From Chelydra serpentina (taxonomy: Eukaryota > Chordata > Testudines > Chelydridae): a DNA stretch of 64,000 nt. The stretch's first letter is position 1, and each line of letters opens with the position of its first letter. The DNA lies in NCBI GenBank assembly GCA_037349315.1, contig JBAIAC010000027.1, positions 6,417,001 through 6,481,000 on the forward strand. The letters run 5' to 3'. This document shows positions 44,906-56,755 of this stretch, piece after piece. The notes beneath the pieces are model-generated. The model was not told the origin of the DNA. It was given only the letters and a program-made list of their open reading frames with translations, and ran no database searches. Position numbers and translations under genes: made by a program.

Positions 44906-45327
44906 ATGCAGTTAAATAATGTTAAAAAGACTTTCACATGCAGATTCAGAACCTTGTCTGTGTAAATATTTGTTTAATATGATAGTTTACATTTTTTCCT
45001 CTCAAATGACCTGATTTTTGCCTTTAAAAACTCTCATGGAGGCGCGTAAGGGTTTGCTCAGACTGGGTCACAACCTCCCAGGCGAATGGATACAAATACA
45101 TAGGACAGATAAGCCACATGGAGCTAGATCATTGTATTGTTCTTGATGCAAAACCTGATATGGGGAGGCAAAAGTATGTTGCATTTATGCCCCCTTCTGA
45201 ACCCAAGGGCTGTTTGGACCTGGCTTTTGCCCCGTGTGCATGTCTGAAGAGCCTGTGTTGCTCTAAATTAGGGCGATTGTAAAGCAGCTGAAGTAGGGAC
45301 CAGGACGTGGCTTCCAGGGGGTGAATG

Positions 45328-45630
45328 CGGGGTCTCAAACACGCGGCCCGCGGAGTTATTTCCTGCAGCCCGCCATAGGCGCCGACTCCACTGGCAGCCA
45401 AGCTCCAAACATTACTGAGTGTTTATATTTTATTAAACCCCCTCTTTGCATTACAGTTTTAAAAAAGTTAATACATTGACTTGTAATAGGATACTATATT
45501 ACTCTTCATTTTTTTTCATTTTTGATTATACTGTTGTATCATTGTATGAAAAGGTTTCTGTGATGCGGCCCTCGGGCCAATTTACTAGTTCTCATGTGGC
45601 CCTCGTGGTGATTCGAGTTTGAGATCCCTG
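45328..45630. mobile_element. hAT-like element (ggtctcaaac termini)
   Basis: cggggtctcaaacacgcggc to gattcgagtttgagatccctg. Inside, cctgcagcccgccataggcg and gcggccctcgggccaattta. Terminal family shared with 20386-20834, but the interior differs. No clear 8-bp duplication remains. Confidence 0.78.
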
Positions 45631-45818
45631 GCATAGAACGAATGCATTACAGTGTGGAGGTGAGACGCTGGAAAGCTATTCAAGCTCCTGCAGTAAAAGA
45701 TAAAACTAAGCAAGGAAACAAAATACAATACCAATGTTAATATCCCTTGCGAATGTGTGTGAAGATTCTATTCCTCTCTGCATGCAGGCAGGATTAAAAA
45801 AACCAACCTAATAAGCTC

Positions 45819-45913
45819 GGGGCTGATTCGCCGCTGTCTTACACCAGTGTAATACCATTGACTTCAAATGAGTGGCTCCCAATTTACACTGCTGTGAAAG
45901 GAGAATCAGGCCC
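45819..45913. repeat. Short foldback element (cttacaccagtgtaa type)
   Basis: ggggctgattcgccgctgtc pairs with gaaaggagaatcaggccc. Core ccattgacttcaaatgag. Confidence 0.6.
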
Positions 45914-46702
45914 TTAAAGCTGCACAAATGAATAATAAATGGAGCCATATTTATGTTGGGAGCATTCACATTAAAAAGCACGTACACACAAATCCCCTTT
46001 GGTTCCCGTAATGTAATGCTGCTTTATGAGTTTTGCCTCTTAAATTCAGGGGGAAAACAGGACAAACAAACCCAAGCACAATAGAACTGTGGGGAAAAAA
46101 ATGTATCCAATAATCTTCATCTTTCTGTTCATGTACAATGAGCCCTAAGCCTGCACAAAGACCTTTTCTTGGGCTTCTTGTGAAGGAGAAGAATTTCACC
46201 CTGCTCTCACTTGCCAGATTTTTGATACCGGGTTATTATGCTTTTCACAGTGCGGAGGTTTGTTGTTTACTCTATGTAATGAATCCCAGCACTCTCTGAG
46301 CATGGTCTGCATGCCCCTTTTTGGTTATTTAAGGGCAAATATTCAACAAAATTCAATGTAAAATTACATGGTGCACATTGACGGTTACTGGTAACAAGGC
46401 ACTTTTGCTGGGATTTAGTTTCTAATTAAAGGTATGACTGTGTGATTGCAGTTGTAAACCAGGAATAGCTCCAGACAAGTTTTGGGGGGGGGTGGGGCGC
46501 GTAATTTTAAGGCCAATATTAGGGAAGTTGGTTTGTAGTTTAAGGAACAATTGCCCTGTACCGTTAGTTATTTACATGAATGCAAAATGGGAGTAAAAGG
46601 CTACCAGATGATAACGGTAGCACTTTAAATCGGTTTTGCCTGGTGTGAGTGTATATGATGCAGGAAATCGTAAACTGGGCCCTCAGGTCCTGATGATTAT
46701 TA

Positions 46703-46790
46703 ATACATAAATCCTGATTTTTATGACTGTAGTGCCTAGAAGCCCCAATCATGGGCCAGGCTGCCGATATACGAGGTGCTGTCCTCTCGT
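46703..46790 (-). mobile_element. LINE-tail fragment (antisense)
   Basis: tgactgtagtgcctagaagc, cccaatcatgggccaggctg and ccgatatacgaggtgctgtc, the shared tail in antisense. Confidence 0.6.
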
Positions 46791-46807
46791 GCTTACACTG
46801 TTTTTAA

Positions 46808-46878
46808 TCTGGTAATTCCATTGATTTAGTGGAATTATTCCTGGTTTACATTGGTGTAGGTGAGATCATAATCAGGCC
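46808..46878. repeat. Short foldback element
   Basis: atctggtaattccattgatt pairs partly with gaattattcctggtttacat; it ends gagatcataatcaggcc. Confidence 0.45.
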
Positions 46879-47286
46879 TTGTTGTCATTGCTGAAAAGGT
46901 GTGTGTTTTTTACCTCAGGATAACTAATATGGTAAAAACAGAGCGGAGGCCTGGCATTTTTGCTTCACCTCAAGGTAAATTAGGCGAGGTCAGCACTGTA
47001 ACCCCACGTGAAGTTGACTTTACCTAGTTTACCACATATAAAACTGAAGTGCCCAGTCTTCCCTGTACTTTTAACTCAGGATGGTTCATGCGTGTTAGTT
47101 ACCCTGAGATAAAAAATGCATATTTTTTTTTAGCAGTGAAGTCAAGTCCTAGGCCCAAAGCCTGAAACCCTTAACTCCATTCAGTTCAGCGCAGTTATTC
47201 CTAAGGGATTCAGTAGAAGGGGTGTGACTGGGGAGAAACAAAACACAAAGACGTCTTTCCTTTGCTAATGTCACTTGGCGATGCAG

Positions 47287-47777
47287 GGACTGATTCTCGT
47301 TGACACTAAGGCTATGTATACACTTAAAATGCTACAGCAGCACATATTCAGCGCTGCAGCTGTGTCGTTGTAGCACTTCAGTGTAGACACACACGGCAGT
47401 GCTGGCGGGGGGTTCTCCTGTCCGTGTAGTTAATCCACCTTCCAGAGAGGCGGTAGCTAGGCTGATGGAAGAATTCTTCCATCGACCTGGTGCTGTCTGC
47501 ACCGAGGGATAGAGACAGCTACATCTCTCAGGGCTGTGGATTTTAAACACCCCGGAGAAATGTAGCTATGCCGATGGACATTTTCAGTGTAGACCAGCCC
47601 TAACACTGCTTTGCCGTGTAAAAGGGGTGTTAAGGTTAAACTGTAACTTACCTCTTGTTTGGAAGCTCTGAGAACTACTTTAACCCTGAATTACACTTGC
47701 ATACACTTTTAGTCCCGTGACCCTCTTATGCTGCCAGTGTGGCATAAAAGGGCCTTAGCATAACTGAGAATCAGCCC
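47287..47777. mobile_element. MITE carrying a nested Harbinger-like MITE
   Basis: The outer ends ggactgattctcgttgacac and taactgagaatcagcccc are inverted. The inner insertion at 47310-47600 separates them. The outer element also contains aaaaggggtgttaaggttaa and aaaagggccttagcataact. Confidence 0.6.
47310..47600. mobile_element. PIF/Harbinger-like MITE with TAA duplication
   Basis: ggctatgtatacacttaaaa to cagtgtagaccagccc, flanked by TAA at 47307-47309 and 47601-47603. It includes tggaagaattcttcca, a perfect internal palindrome, and acagctacatctctcagggc facing the TIR-proximal arm. Confidence 0.92.
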
Positions 47778-48429
47778 CAAGGTGACCAGCTAAATTTCAA
47801 GGAAATAAAGGACAAGGATATGGAAAAAATATCAGAGAAAGGTTAATTTGAAAGGACATCACCTTACAGACTCTAACTCGTGGTACAGAATTGTGCATTT
47901 GTATCACTGTGTACTGTTCTTTGCATGTTTAAAGCTTGATTTTTTCCCTCTTATCTGGGGCAGGGTTTGAGTCTCGGTTGACTTACACCTTGTCTCGTCA
48001 TTTGCACTAGCGCTGAGTGAATGATTCCCTAACGATCACGTTCCTTGCTTTGGCGCAAACAGTGACTTAACTCCCTCCCCCAACCTATCTGAGGTCTCCC
48101 CACCTCCCTGTAGGTCAGCAGGTGACCTTTTGCTTCGCTGCAGTAGCCTGCAGGATGTGAGATTGTCTTTCCTTCTCAAGTGCTTTGTCTTTTAAATTAC
48201 TCTTGCTTCATGTATCAAATCCCCCCCACCCTTCCATCTGGCTTTTATATTCTTACTTTTTAGAGGTTTTAACCATTGTTGTTTCTTATGTATATTGTTT
48301 ATAGTGACACAAGCACCTATGTGGAGGTGCTGTGTGTATACGTTGAAAGCTTTATGAATATTATTTTACAGGTCTCCAGCTCAGATACCATGATAATGAG
48401 TGCATTGTCCAAACCTGGAATACAGTAGC

Positions 48430-48535
48430 TCTTTCCTACCCACGATCTCAAAGTACTTAACAAACATTAATGAATAAAGCCTCACAATATGCCTGTGAGG
48501 CAAGTCAGAATTACAGATGGGGAAAATGAGATACA
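48430..48535 (-). mobile_element. MIR-like SINE fragment
   Basis: gatctcaaagtacttaacaa, ctgtgaggcaagtcagaatt and acagatggggaaaatgagat. Confidence 0.7.
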
Positions 48536-48596
48536 TTAAGGTCAAAATGTTCAAAAGTAGCCACTGATTTTAGGTGCCCACCTCTGAAATTCTTTG

Positions 48597-48655
48597 AGCT
48601 GGCTTCTCAGCTGGTGTAGATCAGGATAGCTCTGTTGACTTTGATGGAGTCCCAA
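48597..48655. repeat. Foldback half-element
   Basis: gagctggcttctcagctggt, then gtagatcaggatagctctgt and tgactttgatgg. Only the left arm and core are clear. Confidence 0.4.
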
Positions 48656-50017
48656 ATTTCCTGAATTTTAAAACCTCCAACCGAAGTCAGTGGGGGCTGA
48701 GTGCTTCTGAAAATTAGGTTCAAAGAATAAGATCAGTCTTTAAAGGTGGAATTACATGAAACAGTAACTTTTGAAAATGTGGCTGACACACACAAACGAG
48801 CAAAGCCGAGGTTTTCTGACTCCCCCTCCCCCTGACTGAGTCCCCCCCCCCCCAAAACAAACAGAAAAACAAACCCTCCAAAACACCGCTGAAGCAGTTG
48901 TTAATATTTTAAAATTCTGACTGGAGCTGATCAGAAAATGAGCACTGGAGAGAGAATCACATTTTTTTGTGATTTCCCCCCCCCCCTCCCTTGGTCAAAA
49001 ATAGATATTTCAGTTGAAAATTTAATCAAAAATGTGAATTTTGACAAATGTGAACCAGCTGTAACCCTAATATTTTATGGGAAAGGAAGGGAACAGTTAA
49101 GAGAATCCAGTTTCATTTACTGATCTGGTTTTTAATCCCCCCCCCCCCAAAGAAAGGCAGTCTTTATATGCTATATGTTATAATTTAACATTCAAACTGA
49201 GTATTTATATTCCAAAAGGCAATACTTCCACTCTGTCTTATATATTAATTTTAAAAGACAATGTCAAAGTAACTAGGTTCCCCACATTTACATACTGGGA
49301 GGGGGGGAATCCTGGTTTCATTGAAATCAATGGGAGCTTAGCCATTGCCTTTGGCGGGGCAGAATCTAGTCACCCTGTGTCTTTTAAAAACGAGCTAGTT
49401 CTTTTAATGTTGACGTTCCACGGATGTTTCTTTGACAAGCTGATTGTTGTGGAGAGCTCAATTTAAATCACTCATCCCCTCCTGCTGCTTATGTTAACAA
49501 AGCTCTGCATGTGTATTTTGAGAGTGAATTTCACTCTGACCCTGTCCTATGCAGGACTCACCAGAAACCAGGCACGGTTTTTGCTTGCCTTTTGGTTGTC
49601 GTTTAAATTACTTGTTACTGCAAAGACTGATTTATAAAACAAACACCCCAGTTCAACTGGGAAGAGGGAGGTTGGGTTAGTCACCTGAGGGCTGTAATAC
49701 AGAACTTTGGTCTAACTCTGGTTGTTGGGCTGAGTATGGGTGGTTTAAGTGGTCTCGGATATACGGGAGGTCAGAATGACCAAAAAGCATTAATGATGCA
49801 TTTTAGTCCATTTTGTAGACCTAACCCCTTTGAATATATCACTTAGTAAGGGAAGGGTAATAGTATTATTATTTAATCATTTAACAATTTTATTATTATT
49901 ATTTATTAATATATCTTACTATATACGGTACCCTTTACATCTGTCACAGTAAGACACCTTGGATGATCGGGGCTGGGTCACTAGACCGGGAATCACTCTT
50001 GTACAACAATGCTAATG

Positions 50018-50086
50018 CCTAATCCAGTGCCCACTCCCCTCAATGGGAGTCTTTCCATTGACGTTCGTGGCTGCTGGATCCGACCT
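50018..50086. repeat. Short foldback element
   Basis: gcctaatccagtgcccactc pairs with cgtggctgctggatccgacc. Core caatgggagtctttccattg. Confidence 0.65.
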
Positions 50087-50514
50087 TTACCTTGATCACT
50101 TCCTGGTTGGCCACAGACAAGTCAGTCCTCCCAAAACCTAGGTGCCCTTTAGGAAGATTCCTTCAAGGGCTGGTGCCTTGTAATTTATTTTGGCTAGTTA
50201 AACCACATGACTGAAACTTAAATTGACAGCAAGGCACCTCCAGGCGTGGGCTCTGTTACTGACACATTTTGGGGTGTGCCAAAACATCAGACACTTGGTG
50301 GATCTAAATCCGTGTTTCACTGGGCATATGCTATGGTGCAGATGGCGCTGAAAAGTGCTTGTAGCTTAAACCAAGTCCCTGATGCAGCTAAGACCTAAAC
50401 ATGTGCTTAACTTTAAGTGCATACTTGAGTCCCATTGAAATCAATGGAAAGTTCAAGCTAACAGTGCTAGATTGCTGTGGTTGGAGCACCTTTGACTTGA
50501 ATTCATTCATCCCC

Positions 50515-50583
50515 AGGCCTGATCCAATTCCCATTGAAGTAAATGGAAAGGCTCCCATGGTCTATAGTACTGGATCAGGCCCT
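50515..50583. repeat. Short foldback element
   Basis: aggcctgatccaattcccat pairs with ctatagtactggatcaggcc. Core ccattgaagtaaatgg. Confidence 0.7.
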
Positions 50584-51063
50584 ACATTTGCTGACCATCT
50601 TCAGGACATAAGGCAAAGCTATCTGTTTTACAAGGCTTTCTCTCCGTTGGGTGTTTTGGGGGTATTATTTGATAAGAGCGTATGTTTTGTTTGAATTACC
50701 GCCCAGCGGCTTAGTGGACAAATTTTGCTCTTTGTTGTTGTTTGTTATAAATGGAGAGGTTGACAATTATGTGCGCCATGTAATGGTGTGGCTAAATTAA
50801 GTGATCTGAATAATAAACGTATTTAAGTATTAAAAAAAAAAAGACTTCAGTGAAGGCTAGTCTTCTTGTGCAGTGCAGAGTCATAAGGGCCAAGACTGAA
50901 CTTTGTATAAATCCTTTAATGGTTCTGAGAACACAGTCCATGCTGTGCCCTGGTTCAGTTTATTCAAGCTACCTGGAAATGTCTGATATTTAAAACACCT
51001 CTGCACCGGCAGATTATCTTCTTACTGTAAAATACTACAATCCAGCACACATTACACAGCATG

Positions 51064-51149
51064 GGCCAGATGGTCAGCTCGTGTAAATCGACGTAACTCC
51101 ATTCGCTTCAGTGGAATGCTGCTGATTTACGCCAGCTAAGGATCTGGCC
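51064..51149. repeat. Short foldback element (gccagctaaggatctggcc type)
   Basis: ggccagatggtcagctcgtg then taaatcgacg pairs with gctgctgatttacgccagct then aaggatctggcc. Core actccattcgcttcagtgga. Confidence 0.8.
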
Positions 51150-51330
51150 TTACAAATGTCAACCAAGAGGAATTCAGTTTTGAGTAGTTATGTCTGTGAC
51201 ATTTATAGCATCCAACCCAAGAGGATAAGCTCTGTGGAGTTGGATGAGCAAATGTAATGTGCAAGTGACAGGCAATTAGCAAGGCAGCCTACGCTACACA
51301 TAAGATCAGGCCTCCTTTTGCGAAGTCTGG

Positions 51331-51614
51331 GGCCTGATTTACACCTAAAACTTAGGCTGACGTAGCTACATTGCTCAGGAGTGTAAAAAAATCACACCCT
51401 GGAGAGATGTAGTTGAACGGAAAGCCCCGATTTAGCCATGGCTAGGTCGATGGGAGAATTCGTCCATCATCCTAACTACCACCTCTCGAGGGGGTGGATT
51501 TACTACAGTGACTGAAACCCCCCCTTCCATCGCTATAGCAAGTGTCTACACTACGGTGCTACAGTGGCATATCTACAGTGCTGCTGCTGTAGGGCTTGTA
51601 GTGTAGACGTAGCC
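51331..51614. mobile_element. Harbinger-like MITE
   Basis: ggcctgatttacacctaaaa to ttgtagtgtagacgtagcc. The interior tagctacattgctcaggagt, tgggagaattcgtccatcat and ctacactacggtgctacagt aligns in order with 47310-47600 and its relatives. TGA follows it. Confidence 0.78.
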
Positions 51615-51710
51615 TGAGTCCCTGTCTGCGAAGATGTTTTAAAATCAAGGGTCAAGGGCCATCATTTTTAGTCATCAGAACAAGAGATTCTGGCAGCCTT
51701 ATCTGCAGAG

Positions 51711-51975
51711 GCAGCATGGTCCGGTGGATAGGGTACCATGCTGGGATTTGGGTTCTGTTCCTGGCTCTGTTGCTGATGGGCTGTGTGACCTTGAGTGAGT
51801 CACTTCCCCTGTCTGTGCCCCTGTTCCCCTTGTCTGTCTTTCCTATGTAGACTGCCGGCTCTTTGGGGCAGCCACTGGCTCGTACTATGTGTTTATACAG
51901 GTCTAGCGCAATGGGGCTTTGATCTTGGTTGGGGCTGTTAGGTGTTGCTGTAATGCAAGCTAATAATGAAAGTAC
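51711..51975 (+). mobile_element. MIR-like SINE with LINE tail, full length
   Basis: Head ggcagcatggtccggtggat, body gtgaccttgagtgagtcact, then tagactgccggctctttggg, tactatgtgtttatacaggt and gatcttggttggggctgtta, ending in GCTAATAATGAA. It shows head, body and LINE-derived tail in one uninterrupted copy, 100 bp before DHRS11 exon 2. Confidence 0.9.
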
Positions 51976-52073
51976 TTGCTGGCAGAAATGAAGTGCACAG
52001 CTGATCAGTTGGGCCTTTCCCAGGGGAAGGGATTCTGATTGCTTTTCTCTTCCTTCCTTTTTTCTTTCTCTAG

Positions 52074-52283
52074 AAATTGGCAGCAGAATGCCAGAGTGCG
52101 GGATACCCTGGCATCCTTATTCCCTACAAGTGCGATCTGTCCAATGAAGAGGAGATCCTATCTATGTTCTCTGCAATCAAGACTCTACATCAAGGGGTTG
52201 ATGTGTGCATCAACAATGCTGGCTTGGCTCGCCCCGAGCCCCTGCTCTCCGGGAAAACGGAGGGTTGGAGGATGATGATAGAT
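52074..52283 (+). CDS. DHRS11: DHRS11 exon 2 (residues 45-114)
   Basis: Phase 0 at both ends; acceptor ctttctctag, donor gat|gtgagt. It encodes 70 residues starting KLAAECQSAGYPGILIPYKC and ending GKTEGWRMMID. D65 in the CDLSN strand turn is the usual adenine-pocket Asp of SDRs. N91-N92-A93-G94 is the NNAG motif that stabilises the central beta-sheet. The segment is nearly colinear with mammalian DHRS11 with no gap, and differs mainly after the NNAG motif. No stop or frameshift interrupts it, so the gene looks intact here. Confidence 0.96.
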
Positions 52284-52649
52284 GTGAGTAGTACGCCCGC
52301 GAGACAATGGGAACGATGACGGGCTGGGCGGAGAGATGTGAGTCTTTGCCGCGACCAAGCGTTTGGATGCAGAGATAAGTGTCGCCTGTTGGCTGGGTGC
52401 TAGGGATGGGAAAATGCTTGTTGCCTGATTCTTGAACCACCTGGAATGTAGGAGTGATTAGAGTAGGGAAGAGACACTGGAAAAAGGGAGCAGAAAGGGA
52501 GGGAAATCTCCACTGGAAAAAAATAGGGCAAAAAATGGAGCAGAGATCAGGTGGAGCGAAAACCAAATACAAAGAGACTGTGGGGAAATAAGGAGTAGCG
52601 ATGGGGAGAGGACATCCTAATTAAATAATACACTGTGGTATATCTACCA

Positions 52650-52870
52650 GGCATTTATATGGCCCTCAGCACCTCACAGTCATTAATGGATTTTATCTTC
52701 AGGCCACTCCTGTGAGGTAAGGAAAGTACTGTTATTCCCACATGGGGAATAGAGGCAGGAGGTAGATCGTGTCTCTCAGGTCACACAGGCAGGCTGTGGC
52801 TGAGCCAGAGTTCGAACCCAGCTCAGAGTCACAACCCCCAGTGTCCTAGCCAATAGACAATCATCCTCTC
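52650..52870 (-). mobile_element. MIR-like SINE
   Basis: ggccactcctgtgaggtaag, actgttattcccacatgggg, ctctcaggtcacacaggcag and cagagttcgaacccagctca, in antisense order. Confidence 0.75.
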
Positions 52871-53559
52871 TATCTGGATATGCTGTAGGCCTCCACTTGT
52901 CCCGGCCTAGTTTGGGGTTATTTTGTCCCTAATATAGTATTCATCACAGGCGTCTCTTTACCCAGAAAAATAAAGTTTGGTTTTAAATGAGATTATTGTC
53001 TGGCATGGGGTGAAACATGGGTATAAGTGGATTCTAAACTATGGGTTGTGATGTTACTGGGCTCTGCGATACTGCGTCACTGTTTAATTCTGAATGTTAA
53101 CTGGATTATATTTTGCCTTGGGACTGATTTTCAGAGGTGCTGAGCTCCCATTTTTTTTTACTTGGGAATGGCCTCGTTTTCATTTTAATGGGAAAAAGGA
53201 CCGATTTTTCAAGCACCCCCCCTCCAAATCCCCCCTCCCTCCAAACAAAAATATGACAAATCCAGTCCATGAGCCCTTTTTTAAAAAACTTGGTACCAAA
53301 ATACAAAATTTAAACTAAAATTGGAAATTAAATGCCAGGCGCCAGCTTTCGTAGCTAATCCCGTTAGTTTCACAGTTTTGTTGCAAGTGGTAGGTAGTAC
53401 AATGGGCCGATATCAGCCTATTAAGCTATAGCATTCCTTTTTTTCTGGTCTTTATTACTTTATTTTCTGTTCAAAATCTGGTTAGAGATACCACTGAGCC
53501 AATTTCACGTGCTGTACTAGGAAATTGTGAAATTCTATCACATTATTTACAAAAACAGT

Positions 53560-53640
53560 CTCCTACGATATGTACATACAGTACCTAGCATAATGGGACC
53601 ACAATCTTAGTTGGAGATGCTACTGTAATATTAATGATAA
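53560..53640 (+). mobile_element. LINE-tail fragment
   Basis: gatatgtacatacagtacct, agcataatgggaccacaatc and ttagttggagatgctactgt, then aatattaatga. Confidence 0.65.
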
Positions 53641-55797
53641 GTGCATGTATTTATGGTTCTGTTTTCTGTACTGCACTGTGCCTTTAAACGTTGGAAGTCC
53701 AGCCGCAATGGGGGCAGGGTTGTGAGGTGGTTTGGGATCGTACAGCATGAGAGATGCTTTCTGTTCTCTCTCCCTCTTCTGGAAACTTTATTTTTATTTT
53801 TTCTAATGTTAAGTTATGGGAAATGACAGAAAGTCCTCCATACTGGAAGTGCATGTTCTGCTCGTTGTGTATGGACAGCATACCTGTGTGTGTCTGAAGT
53901 AGCTGTGGCATTAATTGTCAGGGTGATGTTACGCTGCCGGTGATAAACCGGGATGTCCAAATATTCTACAAATGAGGGCTTTATCGACAGCTTGCCAGCA
54001 GCTGAGAGCTGAACCTAACTTGTGTCTAATGAACCCAATTTCAGTGGCACTTTTAATCTGGAGGGGAAGTCCATGGAAGCCACAGGCCCTGGTGTGCTAT
54101 GAGCCATCCTGATCTGAGCAGCTTTACTGAACCTGGTTCATGATTTTTAACCTGCTAGTAAACATTGAAAATGCTATTAAAAATAGCTCTGGGTTTTTCT
54201 TCCTCTCTGAATAGGCCCCTTTTCACAGCTATGCTCTCCCAGCCTGGAAGTCTCACTCTCTGAACACACTGTGGCTGCGTATAGCTTTCGGTCTGGCAGT
54301 GGGGCTTTTGTTCTCTCTCTCTAACTACATATGCATCAGAGGGATACACTTACTGGGTGCCACATGTGTGCCTCTAATCAACATCCGTCTGGTCTGTTTC
54401 TGTTGCACTTTCTGAAACTTTTCAAGAGTTTCTGGAAACGGAGGCTGCCAGTTCCTTTCATGGGCCATTGGGTCTTCGCAGTGCTCAGAATAGTACGCAG
54501 AGGATTTCTTCAAATGTTCTGCAGGAAGAAAAGCGTTAGTGACCGCTTTTATTTTGAAAGGTGTTACAGAAGCATTTCAAAGTCCAGCTGTGCTGGAGGA
54601 GAGGGGAAAAAAATTCCCCAAATAACCCTAAATCCCTTCATTAGGAGACAGGGCCTTAAGTTTAATGGAAGGGGTTTTACATTTTCTTCTTTTCTTACAT
54701 CATTTATGAGCTTTTGAGACTGACTTTGACTTTTAATGATCCCTCTTCCCATGTTTCTTCCTTGAAACCTCTTCCTGTAGCTCCACCAGCCAAAGAAGTG
54801 CTATCATTTATTTATTACAGCCCCTACTGCTCTGTGTGGGATTCCAGATCCTTGTCACCTGAACTGTTGTCTGTTGTTTATTTCCCCCCCACCCCCTGAC
54901 TGCAGGCTTCTCAGGCCATGGACCACATCCGCTTTGTGTCCTCTACAGCACTGAGCAAGCTGTTGGCACTTAGCAAATACACAGTGTATGAGTGTGAATT
55001 TTATGCCATTCTGGCAGCATAAAGGGGCCTTAAAATGGGTGAAAATATCCCCTAGCCCAGAAATATCCACCAAATGCCCTTTGTACAGAGGACCTCCTTT
55101 GAATGGTGTGGAGAGAACCCCTGGCTCCAGCCACTGATGTAGGGGGACATCAAGGGCATCACTGATGCATACTGCATCACAGCTCTTCTCTGCGTCCCGG
55201 GGTAGCTCATAGAGGGCTACCTTCGAGCAGTCCCAAGACGGAGGCTAGCCAGGCTCCTGCAGGGCCCCAGGATATGGGGAGCCCAAAGGTGGTTTAAAGC
55301 CCCCCCTTGTGCCCTTGCCCCAAGTGCAAGAACGGAGCAACTTGGAAACAAGCCCTGAGATTTTTATCAGTCCTCGGTCGGGTGCACTCCCATTGACATT
55401 GGCAGGAACATGTCTTGAGAAGGACCTCAGATTTGGCTGATATTACACCATGGTTTTGTCTTTATTTCCCCCTGATTCTGTTTCCTATTATGGTACTTTA
55501 TCTCCAGTTGGATGGGCAGAAAAATGGCCTTTTGCCAGTGGCTGAGATCTGCTTACGAGGAGAGGTATATTGGTAGCATATTGCTCCGCTGATTCTATTT
55601 TGGGACTCGCCACAAATTACCCCTTTTTCCAATATCTCTTTATTGAGTTTCGTTTCTTTGAATCTCTTCAGGTAGATCCACACTAGTAGCGGACAAATTG
55701 AAAAAGGTCAGAAATGAGAACGGTCAGATCTCGGGCAAGGTGGATCAAAGGCAACGATCCCTCTGATCAAAAATAGGAAAGGTTTTACAAGTGTGGG

Positions 55798-55872
55798 AGC
55801 AGGTCCTCAGCTGGTGTTAATCAGCGTCGCTCTATTCACTTTGCCGATTTTACACCAGCTAAAGATCTAGCT
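55798..55872. repeat. Short foldback element
   Basis: agcaggtcctcagctggtgt pairs with cgattttacaccagctaaag then atctagct. The core is eroded. Confidence 0.65.
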
Positions 55873-56118
55873 CATAAAATCATAGGCAGAATGAAAACAA
55901 TGTTTGCTTCCTCAGCATGGCTCGTCTCCACGTGTACAATGCAGCTCCAGGCTGGGGTGTGAACTAGGGGGGTGGCTTTTTCAAAAGCACTTGTATGATT
56001 TAGAAATCTAAAAATCCCAGTGGGATTTTGAAAATCTCCCCCCAACTCTCAACGCCCAATGACCAGACATGGGACGGCTCTCCATTATCACAGGGTGGAG
56101 GCTTTGCGATAGGAGCGT

Positions 56119-56140
56119 ACACACACACACACACACACAC
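56119..56140 (+). repeat. (AC)11 microsatellite
   Basis: AC repeat followed by TCACTCACTG. Confidence 0.95.
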
Positions 56141-56486
56141 TCACTCACTGCATCTCCTGGCTTCCAGCAGCCAGGTGTATGCCCAGAAGACAGATAACCA
56201 AAGGTTAACGTTTAACACCAAATCCGCGATCCAGGCAAGAGCCACCGTCTTGTGCAATGTCTGGTAGGCCTTGAGACTTTAATGGAGTGATTTATGGCGG
56301 CCCGCTGCAAGGGTGCCCAAGTGGGGGAGGATGCAAAGAGCCTGCATCCTCAGTGCAGAGGTTGGTCATAGTTACAGCCTTGGCTTTACAGGGGACGCTC
56401 AGGGCTCAGCGTCTCCAAAGGGAGGGGGTTAGGAGGCAGGACTGTAGTCTCCTCTGTCATGCTCATCCACACCAGCCCAAAGACTC

Positions 56487-56565
56487 GGGCCCAGTTTCTC
56501 AAAGGTATTTAGGTGCCTAACTCTCATTGAAATAGGAGCCTAGATACCTTTGAGTGTCTGGGCCC
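56487..56565. repeat. Short foldback element (tatttaggtgcctaactc type)
   Basis: gggcccagtttctcaaaggt then atttaggtgcctaactctca pairs with ggagcctagatacctttgag then tgtctgggccc. Same subfamily as 32945-33028. Confidence 0.78.
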
Positions 56566-56609
56566 CCCTATGGTGCTTTAACCACAGGACCATCCTTCCC
56601 CTCTTTTCG

Positions 56610-56755
56610 TAGAATTGTAGGACTGGAAGGGACCTCGAGAGGTCATCTAGTCCAGTCCCCTGCACTCAAGGCAGGACTAAGTGGTCTCTAGACCATCCCT
56701 GATAGATTTGTGTCTAACCTGCTCTTAAAAATCTCCTATTTCCGGTCTCCAGTTT
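56610..56755 (-). mobile_element. CR1 3' end
   Basis: tagaattgtaggactggaag, ggacctcgagaggtcatcta, gtccagtcccctgcactcaa and cctgctcttaaaaatctcct, the antisense of a CR1 3' end with the last ORF codons. Confidence 0.88.

Larger units (their letters stand above)
6109..52073 (+). other. DHRS11: DHRS11 intron 1 (45,965 bp)
   Basis: The donor is gtaggg at 6109 and the acceptor is a polypyrimidine tract ending ctctag at 52073. The intron joins phase 0 to phase 0. It takes up most of the gene and is filled with SINEs, CR1/L2-like LINE relics, hAT- and Harbinger-like MITEs, short foldbacks and microsatellites listed separately. No alternative coding exon or nested gene could be supported. Stretches in which I recognise nothing include 7050-7660, 7835-10500, 12240-13330, 14430-16690, 22900-24400, 33730-35000, 37710-38830, 40710-42090, 42400-43200 and 48740-50000. 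Confidence 0.9.
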
